Assembly: GCA_913063495.1 (NCBI GenBank)
Contig: CAJXXT010000036.1
Coordinates: 1 to 33,593 of the forward strand
Reading direction: 5' to 3'
Length of the DNA: 33,593 bases
Source of the DNA: an uncultured Gammaproteobacteria bacterium
GTDB lineage: Bacteria; Pseudomonadota; Gammaproteobacteria; Pseudomonadales; Ketobacteraceae
In this document: positions 1-8,048 of the stretch, in pieces
Numbering within the stretch: the first letter of the stretch is position 1
Layout: each line of letters begins with the position of its first letter
Program-made: the position numbers and the translations under genes
Notes under the pieces: generated by a model
What the model saw: the letters and a program-made list of their open reading frames with translations, nothing else
The model's database searches: none
What the model was told of the DNA's origin: nothing

Positions 1-68
1 GATTGCTATGAATGTTAAAAAGGTTATGAAAAATTAATCTAATAAGACTTGGTTGTTTTGCAGGCTAG

Positions 69-563
69 TTACTTTTTTCGGAAGACTTGAATCAATGCAA
101 GCAGTAAAAAGCCATTAAAAACCAATAGTGTTTGCTCAGGTATTGATAGCCCCATAAGTGACCATTGAATGTCGGCGCACTCCCCTGATGCAGTGAAGAT
201 GATTTCAAGTGTTTCACCAATAGGCAGGGTTTCCATCATGTAATCTAGACCAGGGCCGCATGATGGAACGAGATCTTCTGGTAAGTTTTGCAGCCAGATA
301 TGGCGCCAGCAAACAGCAACGCCAGTAAGAGCAACAATGCTTGCAAATAGGCCGTAAACCCTTTGGCCAATGATGCCAGGATTGTGGATTGTGGCAAGAA
401 AGAAAATACAGCCCAGCGAGATTACTAGTGCACGATCAACAACACAAAGCGGGCAAGGGTCAAGACCAAGATATCGTTGCAAAAACAGCAATGCAAAAAG
501 CATGGAGCAGATAGCTCCGAATGTGCCTAGTCCATTAATGATTCTTGAGCTTGGTAGTGTCAT
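69..563 (-). CDS. dsbB: Disulfide bond formation protein DsbB
   Basis: Inner-membrane quinone-linked oxidase that reoxidises periplasmic DsbA. The 164-residue product has the family layout of four hydrophobic helices. The first redox pair is the CPLC motif at Cys37 and Cys40, just after the first helix. The second periplasmic pair is Cys102 and Cys129, in the loop before the last helix. The WSLMGLSIPEQ-like stretch after Cys129 is typical of DsbB. Length matches the family (about 165-176 residues). The ATG start has an AGGA Shine-Dalgarno seven bases upstream. It is the leftmost gene, and no terminator is evident after the stop. Identification is by motif and layout and is secure. Confidence 0.93.
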   Translation of the reverse strand: MTLPSSRIINGLGTFGAICSMLFALLFLQRYLGLDPCPLCVVDRALVISLGCIFFLATIHNPGIIGQRVYGLFASIVALTGVAVCWRHIWLQNLPEDLVPSCGPGLDYMMETLPIGETLEIIFTASGECADIQWSLMGLSIPEQTLLVFNGFLLLALIQVFRKK

Positions 564-693
564 GACGAATTCCTAAAGTGGATCCTACAAGTTTTCGCGG
601 CAGTATATCAGATGTAGATCGTTAGGGAGTATGACCATCAATTAGCAAATAAGTTTTGATGCGGGGTGAATCGAGAGAAATGATAGTGAAGAA

Positions 694-733
694 TGCTCAT
701 TGGCGACACTGAAAATAATATGGCCAATGAGCA
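694..733 (-). terminator. Perfect 11-bp inverted repeat downstream of rmf
   Basis: TGCTCATTGGC (694-704) and GCCAATGAGCA (723-733) are perfect inverted copies separated by 18 bases, about 50 bases past the rmf stop in the direction of transcription. The following bases on the minus strand are only weakly T-rich. It may be an unconventional terminator or an RNA 3'-end stabilising hairpin rather than a classical intrinsic terminator. Confidence 0.45.
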
Positions 734-784
734 GCTGTAGAATTAATACGACAAAAATTGTACTAAAACGTGAGTCTCTGTAAT

Positions 785-1003
785 TTAGGCGGTCGCAATA
801 TCTTCTTCAGGTAGGCAGTGTGTCACTGAGGCTTGGTCGCTACCGTCATTCCAGCCTGCTTCCCAAGCTGCCGCGATAACATCAGATTTATAGGGACACT
901 GCAGTAAACTCTCACCGCTTAAGCCAAACATGTAACCTTGGCGATAAGCTTTATTAAGTGTGTCGATGCTCCATTCTTGTTGATCAATGCTGTTGATCTT
1001 CAT
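785..1003 (-). CDS. rmf: Ribosome modulation factor (Rmf family)
   Basis: Small basic protein that promotes 70S dimerisation into inactive 100S ribosomes in stationary phase. The 72-residue product carries the family core: an AYRQGYMFGLSG segment near residues 19-30, the QCPY motif near residue 35, and an AAWEAGWNDG segment near residues 45-54. Length resembles the roughly 70-residue Pseudomonas forms rather than the 55-residue E. coli protein. The C-terminal tail is acidic (PEEDIATA), unlike the E. coli tail. The gene stands alone between dsbB and gshA, with two hairpins in its leader and a long inverted repeat after its stop. Rmf is normally growth-phase controlled, and the leader structures may contribute. 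Confidence 0.87.
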   Translation of the reverse strand: MKINSIDQQEWSIDTLNKAYRQGYMFGLSGESLLQCPYKSDVIAAAWEAGWNDGSDQASVTHCLPEEDIATA

Positions 1004-1022
1004 TTTTATACCTGCCCGCTTG

Positions 1023-1058
1023 TACTGTTGATTTAACTTCCCCGATAAAACAACAGTA
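1023..1058 (-). promoter_or_regulatory. rmf leader inverted repeat (proximal)
   Basis: TACTGTTG (1023-1030) pairs with CAACAGTA (1051-1058) across a 20-base loop, starting about 20 bases upstream of the rmf ATG. If transcribed it would form an 8-bp stem close to the ribosome-binding site (GGCAGG, near 1010-1015). Function is inferred from position only. Confidence 0.35.
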
Positions 1059-1069
1059 GACTCCGTCCT

Positions 1070-1087
1070 GGCTAATCGAAATTAGCC
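1070..1087 (-). promoter_or_regulatory. rmf upstream hairpin with tetraloop
   Basis: A perfect 7-bp stem (GGCTAAT/ATTAGCC) with a four-base loop, TTCG when read on the rmf strand. It lies about 70 bases upstream of the rmf start, next to the proximal inverted repeat. It could be an RNA stem in a long leader or a DNA operator. The transcription start is not known, so which applies cannot be decided from sequence. Confidence 0.35.
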
Positions 1088-1233
1088 GACCCCCAGGAAT
1101 TTATTAACGTTATTTTTTGCATTAATCGTTTCATAAATTCCTACAACGTAGATTAGCAGTGTCTGGCCAGAATACAGCACAAAAGGTTAAAAAATTTTAA
1201 CAAAACGTTACATTTTTTGTTTTGATTTGTGTT

Positions 1234-2832
1234 TTACGTGTTGGAACAGGGTTTTTTCTCAAAATACGCCGCTAAATATTCTTCAAATGATTGTGTATCA
1301 TTATTTTCAATATCAATTTGTTGCTGCAGGCTTTCGGCGGATTGCTTTTTAAAAGCTTCAAAATCATCTTTTACTAGGGGATTATTTCGAAAGTAGGTTT
1401 CATGTTCCAGCGCCTTTTCCATTGCAAAATGATAAAAGCCAGTGTCATTTTCTCGAAGAGAGTTGATGATTTTTGCGGACGGTGTCTTGTCGGGGTTATC
1501 GACTTTTTGTTTCTGATTGGCAATTGCGTTGCTGTAATTATTTGTATTGCCTGCCTCGTCCATCAGAGCGGCAATCTTTGCCATTTTATCCAGCAACCCG
1601 TGGCTCCAGTTTTTAAAACAGACGGCTTCACCATTTTGATGGATTTTAAGGTCTGGTTTACGCCCTTGCATGACGATGGCTTCTTGGTTGTTATCGATTT
1701 CCTGCTGAGCTGTGGCATCAATTGTGGGACTAGGTTCAATTAAACACAACACGGCAAATACATCGAGGAAGCGGATTTTCTCTGCGGAAATACCAATCGG
1801 TTCGAATGGGTTAAGGTCTACGCAGCGCATTTCGATATATTCAACCCCGCGGGTAGCTAAAGCGCAGGTAGGTTTCTCACCCGATCGAGCGACACGCTTG
1901 GGGCGAATGGAGCCATAGTATTCATTTTCAATTTGTAGGATATTGGTGTTGAGTTGCTGGTATTCTTCGCCGTTGTCAGCTTTGCTCTTTTTAATTCCGA
2001 GTGTTTCGTATGCTGGGTGGGGTGTTTGGATGGCTCTCGTTAAATCTTCTACATATTCATTGAGTGAATTGTAGGATATGTGAAGCCCCGCTTGTGCATC
2101 ATTCTGATAGCCGAGATCACTCATTCGTAACGATGTGCCGTAGGGTAGGTATAGCGTAGAGTCATTAAACTTTTCTAACCCGTGATCTCGTCCTTTAAGA
2201 AAGGAGCCACATACGGTGGGAGATGCCCCATAAAGATAAATCACCAGACCAACAAAACGTTGGAAGTTACGAATCAAGCCAAAGTATTGCGTAGAGATAA
2301 AGTCTTGCAAGCTGTCAGTATTGTTGAGTAGCTTTTGATAACCTGGCCAAAAATCGTCAGGCATCGATACGTTGTAATGTATACCAGCGATGGTTTGCAT
2401 GAGTTTGCCGTATCGGTGCCATAAGCCGTGGCGATAAACATGTTTCATCCTACCTACATTTGAGTTGCCATAGGTTGCGATAGGGATGCTGCTTTCGTCA
2501 CCCATAATGCAGGGCATGCTATTTACCCATAACTTCTCATTGTCTAGTTGTTGATAGGTGTAGCGGTGGGTTTTTTCTAGGTGCTCTAACATCTCATCAA
2601 CATCAGTGAATGTTGGTGTGATAAATTCTAGCAATGCCTCAGAGTAATCGGTCGTGATTGAGGGGTGTGTTAGGGCGGAGCCGAGGGAGGCTGGGTGTTG
2701 GGTTTGGGCTAGATGCCCATTGGGTTCAATTCGCAGGCTTTCTTTTTCTATGCCTCTAACCATCTGATTGAGCGTTAGGTGTAGCTTTTGTTGCTGAATC
2801 AGAGAGAGGATGTCATCAAAATGCTGTGCCAC
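1234..2832 (-). CDS. gshA: Glutamate-cysteine ligase GshA
   Basis: Cytosolic enzyme that joins glutamate and cysteine using ATP, the first and rate-limiting step of glutathione synthesis. The 532-residue product is the length of the proteobacterial GshA class (E. coli 518). Family landmarks: GIEKESLRI near residue 27, a DYSEALLEFITP segment near 61-72, SLRMSDLGYQN near 235, and EYIEMRCVDLNPFEP near 330, all parts of the ligase active site. Translation starts at GTG, with AAGGA eight bases upstream on the coding strand. It is followed by rmf at about 230 bases and is separated from tex by a strong bidirectional hairpin, so it is probably transcribed on its own. Confidence 0.95.
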   Translation of the reverse strand: MAQHFDDILSLIQQQKLHLTLNQMVRGIEKESLRIEPNGHLAQTQHPASLGSALTHPSITTDYSEALLEFITPTFTDVDEMLEHLEKTHRYTYQQLDNEKLWVNSMPCIMGDESSIPIATYGNSNVGRMKHVYRHGLWHRYGKLMQTIAGIHYNVSMPDDFWPGYQKLLNNTDSLQDFISTQYFGLIRNFQRFVGLVIYLYGASPTVCGSFLKGRDHGLEKFNDSTLYLPYGTSLRMSDLGYQNDAQAGLHISYNSLNEYVEDLTRAIQTPHPAYETLGIKKSKADNGEEYQQLNTNILQIENEYYGSIRPKRVARSGEKPTCALATRGVEYIEMRCVDLNPFEPIGISAEKIRFLDVFAVLCLIEPSPTIDATAQQEIDNNQEAIVMQGRKPDLKIHQNGEAVCFKNWSHGLLDKMAKIAALMDEAGNTNNYSNAIANQKQKVDNPDKTPSAKIINSLRENDTGFYHFAMEKALEHETYFRNNPLVKDDFEAFKKQSAESLQQQIDIENNDTQSFEEYLAAYFEKKPCSNT

Positions 2833-2917
2833 GGAACAGTCCTTAATTATCTATGAACCCTCCATTGGTTGGAGTGTTCTTGGAATAGATGATTATGCGT
2901 GAACCTGACAGATAAAT

Positions 2918-2944
2918 AAACGGGCTCAATGAAAGAGCCCGTTT
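2918..2944. terminator. Strong hairpin terminator between tex and gshA
   Basis: A 10-bp perfect stem (AAACGGGCTC at 2918-2927, GAGCCCGTTT at 2935-2944) with a 7-base loop. On the minus strand it is followed by TTTATTTATC-like sequence, so it fits an intrinsic terminator for the tex transcript arriving from the right. A shorter T run on the plus strand makes it potentially bidirectional. Confidence 0.75.
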
Positions 2945-2958
2945 TACTGCTGGAACGA

Positions 2959-3075
2959 TCACCGGATCTTAGAAACCGCGGCGAGTACATCCATGTATGC
3001 TTTCTTCGGCGTCCTTGCCTCAGAGATTTCTGAAAGCATCCAGCAAATACAGAGCTTGTCGCGACTTATCTCCAT
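2959..3075 (-). CDS. Possible 38-residue small protein downstream of tex
   Basis: A short open frame on the minus strand between the tex stop and the hairpin terminator. It starts at ATG and ends 15 bases before the terminator stem. The product would be MEISRDKLCICWMLSEISEA followed by a lysine-rich alpha-helical tail ending SKIR. It lies in the same transcript as tex. No clear Shine-Dalgarno precedes the ATG and I recognise no family, so it may be an untranslated tex 3' end. Confidence 0.2.
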   Translation of the reverse strand: MEISRDKLCICWMLSEISEARTPKKAYMDVLAAVSKIR

Positions 3076-3106
3076 TAATAGTCAGGAGTGAGCTAGTTGT
3101 TACGTC

Positions 3107-5458
3107 TTATTTTGACTTTAACTTGTTCGCATTGGCAAATAGATCAGCAAATGTCCCTGTTTTTCCTGCTGGCAATTCTTTGGTTTTGCCTCGGTTACTG
3201 CTGGATGATGTGTTTGTTCTAGGTGCATTATTGCCTTTTCGTCCTGATCCTCTACGTTTTGTTTCCGCGCCGCCAGTGACTTTCTCTCCCGCCTGGTCAT
3301 TTAGGCGCATTGAAAGTGCTATACGTTTACGAGGTAAGTCTACTTCAACAACTTTAACTTGAACGATATCGCCAGCTTTAACCACTTCACGCGGATCTTT
3401 AACAAACTGGTTAGATAGGACAGATATATGAACCAAGCCATCTTGATGAACGCCGATATCTACAAATGCCCCGAAATTGGTTACGTTGGTGACAGACCCC
3501 TCAAGAATCATCCCAGGTTCGAGATCCTTCATTTCTTCCACGCCCTCTTTGAATTCTGCCGTTTTAAATTCAGGGCGAGGGTCACGACCGGGTTTTTCTA
3601 GTTCAGAAATAATATCGGTCACCGTCGGTAAACCGAAGGTGTCATTGGTGTAGTCAGAAGCGCTAAGGCTTGAAAGAAAACCGGCTTCACCTACCATTTG
3701 GTTTACATTGCGATTGTTTTTATCCGCAATATTTTTGACCAGAGGGTAGGCTTCAGGGTGGACACTGGAGCGGTCAAGGGCGTTGTTGCCGTCCATGATT
3801 CGTAAGAAACCCGCTGCCTGCTCAAAGGTCTTGTCGCCTAAACGAGGAACTTTTTTGAGATCTTTTCTATCTTGGAACGCGCCGTTGCTGTTCCGGAAAT
3901 TCACGATATTGCCAGCAATGGTTTTGTTCAAGCCAGAGATGCGAGCTAATAAAGGCTCTGAGGCAGTATTAACGTCAACACCAACGGAGTTTACACAGTC
4001 TTCGATAACGGCATCTAGGCTGCGAGCCAATTTGCTTTGGCTAACATCATGTTGGTATTGGCCTACACCGATAGACTTAGGTTCGATTTTCACGAGCTCT
4101 GCGAGTGGGTCTTGTAAGCGCCGGGCAATAGAAACTGCGCCACGTATGGATACATCTAAGTTAGGGAACTCTCTAGCAGCAAACTCTGATGCTGAATAGA
4201 TGGATGCCCCCGCTTCATTAACGGTGATCTTCTTTAGCGGCAAATCGCTGTAGCGTTTCATAAGGTCTGCAGCAAGTTTGTCGGTTTCACGAGACGCAGT
4301 GCCGTTACCGATACTGATTAACTCAACGTTGTGTTTTTTGCAGAGTACTGCCAGCGTTTCGATGGATTGATCCCATTGATTTTTTGGTGCGTGGGGGTAA
4401 ATAGTGGTGTGATCAACAAATTGCCCGATGGAATCAACAACTGCAACCTTTACGCCGGTTCGGATACCGGGGTCCAAACCTAGAGTTGCTTTAGGCCCAG
4501 CGGGTGCAGCCATTAACAAATCGTTTAAATTGTTGGCAAATACATTGATAGCTTCAGTTTCAGAGCGCTCACGTAACTGGCCTAATAGCTCGCTTTCCAT
4601 GTGAACGAGTAATTTCACTCTCCAGGTCCAGCGAACGACTTCATTTAGCCATTTGTCGGCAGCGCGGCCTTCATCTTTTATATCAAAGTGTTGAGCGATC
4701 ATTTCTTCACAAGGGTGGCGAGTGCTACCTTCGTTTTGCTCAACACCGATGTTAATTTGTAATACCCCTTCGTTTCGGCCACGGAAAATGGCAAGCGCTC
4801 GATGTGAGGGGGCGCTCTTTAATGGTTCATTGTGCTCGAAGTAATCGCGGAATTTTGCCCCAGCATCTTCTTTCCCTTCTACCACTTTAGCGTTGATATC
4901 ACCGCTATTGGCCAAGAACGTTCGTGCTTTACCGAGCAATTCAGCATTTTCGCTGAACTTCTCCATGAGAATATATTTAGCGCCATCGAGAGCTGCTTTG
5001 GTATCTGCGATACCTTTGTCAGCGTTGATAAAGGTTGCGGCAACATCTTCCGGTGTTTGTGTCGGATCTTCGAACAGACTTGTTGCTAAGGGTTCAAGGC
5101 CTGCTTCTTTCGCAATCTGCCCCTTGGTGCGACGTTTTACCTTATAAGGTAGGTATAAATCTTCAAGGGTGGTTTTGGTTTCTGCTGCACGAATGGCTTT
5201 TTCTAAGGTATCTGTGAGTTTTTCTTGTTCAGAGATACTTTTAAGAATGGTTTCGCGGCGATCGTCTAGTTCTCTGAGGTAACGTAACCGTTCATCCAGT
5301 GTACGAAGCTGAGTATCGTCTAACCCCCCTGTAGCTTCTTTTCGATAACGTGAGATAAAGGGTACTGTTGCACCTTCATCCAGCATATCAACGGCAGCTT
5401 GTACTTGGGATTGTTTGACGTTTAGTTCTTCAGCAATACGTTGTGAAATTGTGGTCAT
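3107..5458 (-). CDS. tex: Tex family S1 RNA-binding protein
   Basis: Cytosolic nucleic-acid-binding protein of the Tex/YhgF family (related to eukaryotic Spt6), linked to transcription and toxin gene expression in several bacteria. The 783-residue product follows the family order: helical Tex N domain (1-190), YqgF-like RNase H fold (about 325-455, with [10 protein letters not shown]), helix-hairpin-helix repeats (about 490-570, including VGVDVNTAS and ISGLNKTIA), and an S1 domain (about 650-720, [21 protein letters not shown]). The C-terminal 64 residues are a Lys/Arg/Ser-rich disordered tail. Its ATG leader carries four imperfect 15-base tandem units. It is separated by 170 bases from the DUF1631 genes upstream. 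Confidence 0.95.
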   Translation of the reverse strand: MTTISQRIAEELNVKQSQVQAAVDMLDEGATVPFISRYRKEATGGLDDTQLRTLDERLRYLRELDDRRETILKSISEQEKLTDTLEKAIRAAETKTTLEDLYLPYKVKRRTKGQIAKEAGLEPLATSLFEDPTQTPEDVAATFINADKGIADTKAALDGAKYILMEKFSENAELLGKARTFLANSGDINAKVVEGKEDAGAKFRDYFEHNEPLKSAPSHRALAIFRGRNEGVLQINIGVEQNEGSTRHPCEEMIAQHFDIKDEGRAADKWLNEVVRWTWRVKLLVHMESELLGQLRERSETEAINVFANNLNDLLMAAPAGPKATLGLDPGIRTGVKVAVVDSIGQFVDHTTIYPHAPKNQWDQSIETLAVLCKKHNVELISIGNGTASRETDKLAADLMKRYSDLPLKKITVNEAGASIYSASEFAAREFPNLDVSIRGAVSIARRLQDPLAELVKIEPKSIGVGQYQHDVSQSKLARSLDAVIEDCVNSVGVDVNTASEPLLARISGLNKTIAGNIVNFRNSNGAFQDRKDLKKVPRLGDKTFEQAAGFLRIMDGNNALDRSSVHPEAYPLVKNIADKNNRNVNQMVGEAGFLSSLSASDYTNDTFGLPTVTDIISELEKPGRDPRPEFKTAEFKEGVEEMKDLEPGMILEGSVTNVTNFGAFVDIGVHQDGLVHISVLSNQFVKDPREVVKAGDIVQVKVVEVDLPRKRIALSMRLNDQAGEKVTGGAETKRRGSGRKGNNAPRTNTSSSSNRGKTKELPAGKTGTFADLFANANKLKSK

Positions 5459-5463
5459 GCTTT

Positions 5464-5522
5464 GGTTCTCGGGACTAAGTTCTCAGAAGAGGTGTCCTCA
5501 AAAGAGGGGTTCTCAAAAAGGA
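5464..5522 (-). repeat. Four imperfect 14-15-base tandem units in the tex leader
   Basis: Directly upstream of the tex ATG the plus strand shows a TTCTC/TCCTC core at 5466, 5480, 5495 and 5510, a period of 14-15 bases. The three outer units are agttctcagaagagg, tgtcctcaaaagagg and ggttctcaaaaagga. Read on the tex strand, each unit supplies a GAGAAC or GAGGAC element like the one serving as the weak Shine-Dalgarno of tex. One unit can fold as CCTC-TTTT-GAGG. Confidence 0.6.
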
Positions 5523-5629
5523 TTCGCAACATGCGTAACGCGAGGCGAAATTATACCTTGGTATTCACACAATGGGAGTCTTGTTATTTCTTGATTCTTG
5601 AGGTAGGGCTGTGGTTCGTGGCGGCGTGG

Positions 5630-7873
5630 TTAAGGAAGAGAGGATTTTAGCCGTGTAATAATGGTTTCTAGGGCTCGGTCAATGATTGGGCCTGAGTTTA
5701 ATACGACAATCTGCTTGTCATGTAGTGCAATGGCAAGCTCTTCACGGGTAAATTGTTTGGTTTTTGCTCCTAACCGGTTTACAAATACATAGCTGTCTGT
5801 CGCTCGTATTTTTGTGGTTAGCTTGCAGCGTATAGCCTTTTGGTCACTTTCGATGACATTAAACCATGTTCCCGTTTTGAGACAGGAAACGTCATGTAAC
5901 AAATCATTGATGACAGCTTGCTTTAGTTCAGCCTTTCTAGCTTCAATCTTTGTGTTGGCTGTTTGGGCAGGTTGTTGGTCGGTTAAATCGACTTTAATAG
6001 TGCGAAGTGGGTTGTCCGTACCTTTGTGTGTCAGCATTTGGCTATGGATTTTCCATAAATGCGACATCATTTTGTCTGTGTCAGATGGTTTGTAGGCAAT
6101 TCCTTCGAGGCCTGTTTTTATGTCCCCTAGCAATGCCGGGATCATTTTTAACCAGCGTTTATGGGATGATTCATTCTTTTGTGGCTGTACGCTCCAAATT
6201 AAATCATCTGCAACTTGTAACGTGCTACGCCATGCATAGCTGGATTTGCCTTCTTTCAGTAGCGCATGCAACAGCAGTTTTTGCCAGGGTGTTTTGAGAA
6301 ACTCGATAACCACCGGGGGCAGCTCTTTACCCTGAATGCGGTCTCGAACCAGTTGAGTAATAAGGCGCTTGGCTTGTTCTGTTTTTGCTTTACCTTCTTC
6401 TGCGGCAATGGTGCGTTTTTCCATTGCTTGGGAACGTAACTCTTCTTGTTTTACGTGGCTAAGGAGTTGCTGTTCTGCACCCTCGAATATTGCATTATCC
6501 CCGGAGTATTTTTTGAGGATATGGCTAACAACCGCCTCAACCTTAAGGTAGAGTTTATCGGTTTCAGATGTTGTGTTGTGATCCCAGCCTAAGCATATGT
6601 GTCCAATGAGGTTTAGTAGGCGCCTTGCTGGATGCTGGTTGGTATTAAAAAACGCTTTATCTTTAATGGCGGCTTTTAAGACAGGGATTTGAAGTTTACC
6701 AATTAGCAAAGCCATTGCTGGAGGTAAATTTTGGGTCAGAATGAACTCAAAAATCATATCAACAATGTTAATAATATCGGTATCGACGTCATTAATTTTA
6801 CGTTGATTATCTTTTTGTTGTTTTAGTAAATTGGATAGGTTCAAGCCAACATTGAGTGCTGCTAGGGTTTCGGTATTCGTCGCAGGGTTAAATGTGGTTG
6901 CGGCAGTCTCTTGAATATTGTCAAGGAGATTGAATATTTCTTGTTGGTTCGCGGCAGGTAAGTTGCTATCAATGTACACGGAAGGTTCTTGCAAATTTCG
7001 TGTGGCCGTCAGCAAGCTTTGTAATGTACCAAAGGCGTTGTTACTACTAATACTACTATCACCACTGCTGCTGTTGCTGAAACCGCCAGAGTTATCAGCT
7101 TCATTCGTATTTTTTTGCTGTGATGTTGACGCATTTTCCTTTTGGGCGGATTTTGCGTTGTGCTGCTTAATTTGGGACGGTGTGCGGCGTATGATTGCCC
7201 GCAGATTGGGAAGGATCCTGGCAGCAATCAAGATTTGATTGGTATCCAGTAGTACCTGTTCGTAATGTCGCAAGACGAGTCGATCAAATTGCTTTAAGAA
7301 GATTAATCGGGACTGAAGGCCTATCTGAAAGTGATCGCAAGCTGCAACAAAATGGCGAACCAACTGCTGAGGGTCAAGAGGGTTGTTGTCTTCTTGAACA
7401 CTGATAGGTTTGAGAAATTCACTAAAGCGGGTGTTTATTTGCAACAATAGCGTGGGGAACTCGCAGCGCGCTCGGCTTACCATGCTGCTAATGGCAACAT
7501 CAATTTCAACATCTTCTTTGTCGAGTAGAGCTAAGGCGTCATCTAAGGTGTTGCTAATGTTGTCTGTTGGGGGTGTAGAAAGGTTACGAAAGTCTAATTC
7601 TAAGCTGCTAAAAAAAGAATGTTCCACTCGTTTACGCTGCAATCGAATTTCACGCATTGATTCGAAGTAGACATTTTGTTCATTATTGTTGTGGGCAGAA
7701 TCTGCTAGCTCAAAGAATGTATCATCAATTTGCTCGAAGAGTGTAGATACCAGGGCAGATAACGTCTCAACAGATCGATTTCGGATGTTATCGAGAATGG
7801 ATGGTTTTCTATTATGAGATTGCCCTGAGGATGCAAAGGGGGCAACGGCGTTACCTGGTGTATCAGATGTCAT
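5630..7873 (-). CDS. DUF1631 family protein (copy 1)
   Basis: A 747-residue cytosolic protein of the DUF1631 family, function unknown. No signal peptide or membrane helices are seen. Visible features: an N-terminal helical region (about 25-120), a low-complexity Gln/Asn/Ser-rich linker (about 235-285), a helical middle domain with the family segment LPPVVIEFLKTPWQKLL near 510, and a C-terminal beta-rich domain starting LKTGTWFNV near 655 and ending NSGPIIDRALETII. The same start and end motifs recur in the neighbouring gene, so the two are tandem paralogues. An AAGGA lies eight bases before the ATG. The 175-base gap to the upstream paralogue allows a separate promoter. Confidence 0.85.
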   Translation of the reverse strand: MTSDTPGNAVAPFASSGQSHNRKPSILDNIRNRSVETLSALVSTLFEQIDDTFFELADSAHNNNEQNVYFESMREIRLQRKRVEHSFFSSLELDFRNLSTPPTDNISNTLDDALALLDKEDVEIDVAISSMVSRARCEFPTLLLQINTRFSEFLKPISVQEDNNPLDPQQLVRHFVAACDHFQIGLQSRLIFLKQFDRLVLRHYEQVLLDTNQILIAARILPNLRAIIRRTPSQIKQHNAKSAQKENASTSQQKNTNEADNSGGFSNSSSGDSSISSNNAFGTLQSLLTATRNLQEPSVYIDSNLPAANQQEIFNLLDNIQETAATTFNPATNTETLAALNVGLNLSNLLKQQKDNQRKINDVDTDIINIVDMIFEFILTQNLPPAMALLIGKLQIPVLKAAIKDKAFFNTNQHPARRLLNLIGHICLGWDHNTTSETDKLYLKVEAVVSHILKKYSGDNAIFEGAEQQLLSHVKQEELRSQAMEKRTIAAEEGKAKTEQAKRLITQLVRDRIQGKELPPVVIEFLKTPWQKLLLHALLKEGKSSYAWRSTLQVADDLIWSVQPQKNESSHKRWLKMIPALLGDIKTGLEGIAYKPSDTDKMMSHLWKIHSQMLTHKGTDNPLRTIKVDLTDQQPAQTANTKIEARKAELKQAVINDLLHDVSCLKTGTWFNVIESDQKAIRCKLTTKIRATDSYVFVNRLGAKTKQFTREELAIALHDKQIVVLNSGPIIDRALETIITRLKSSLP

Positions 7874-8048
7874 TAAGGAGTTCCTTTCCCACGCGGTGGC
7901 TTCTCTGTTCGGAATAATGCGAAGGTGATGTTTTCAAAATAAGTGGCACAGACTTTATAATTCTATCATGCAAGCCATCGCGTCACTATCATAGCCGTCT
8001 ATTTAAAAATGATATGTGATGTAATTACGTGCGATTTTACATTTACTG

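Noticed and set aside
1186-1201. GTTAAAAAATTTTAAC inverted repeat after gshA as a terminator
   Set aside because: Pure A/T stem with a 2-base centre in an AT-rich gap; too weak thermodynamically and likely to arise by composition.
5464-5522. Tandem repeats before tex as a CRISPR array
   Set aside because: Units are 14-15 bases, contiguous and without spacers, and there are no cas genes.
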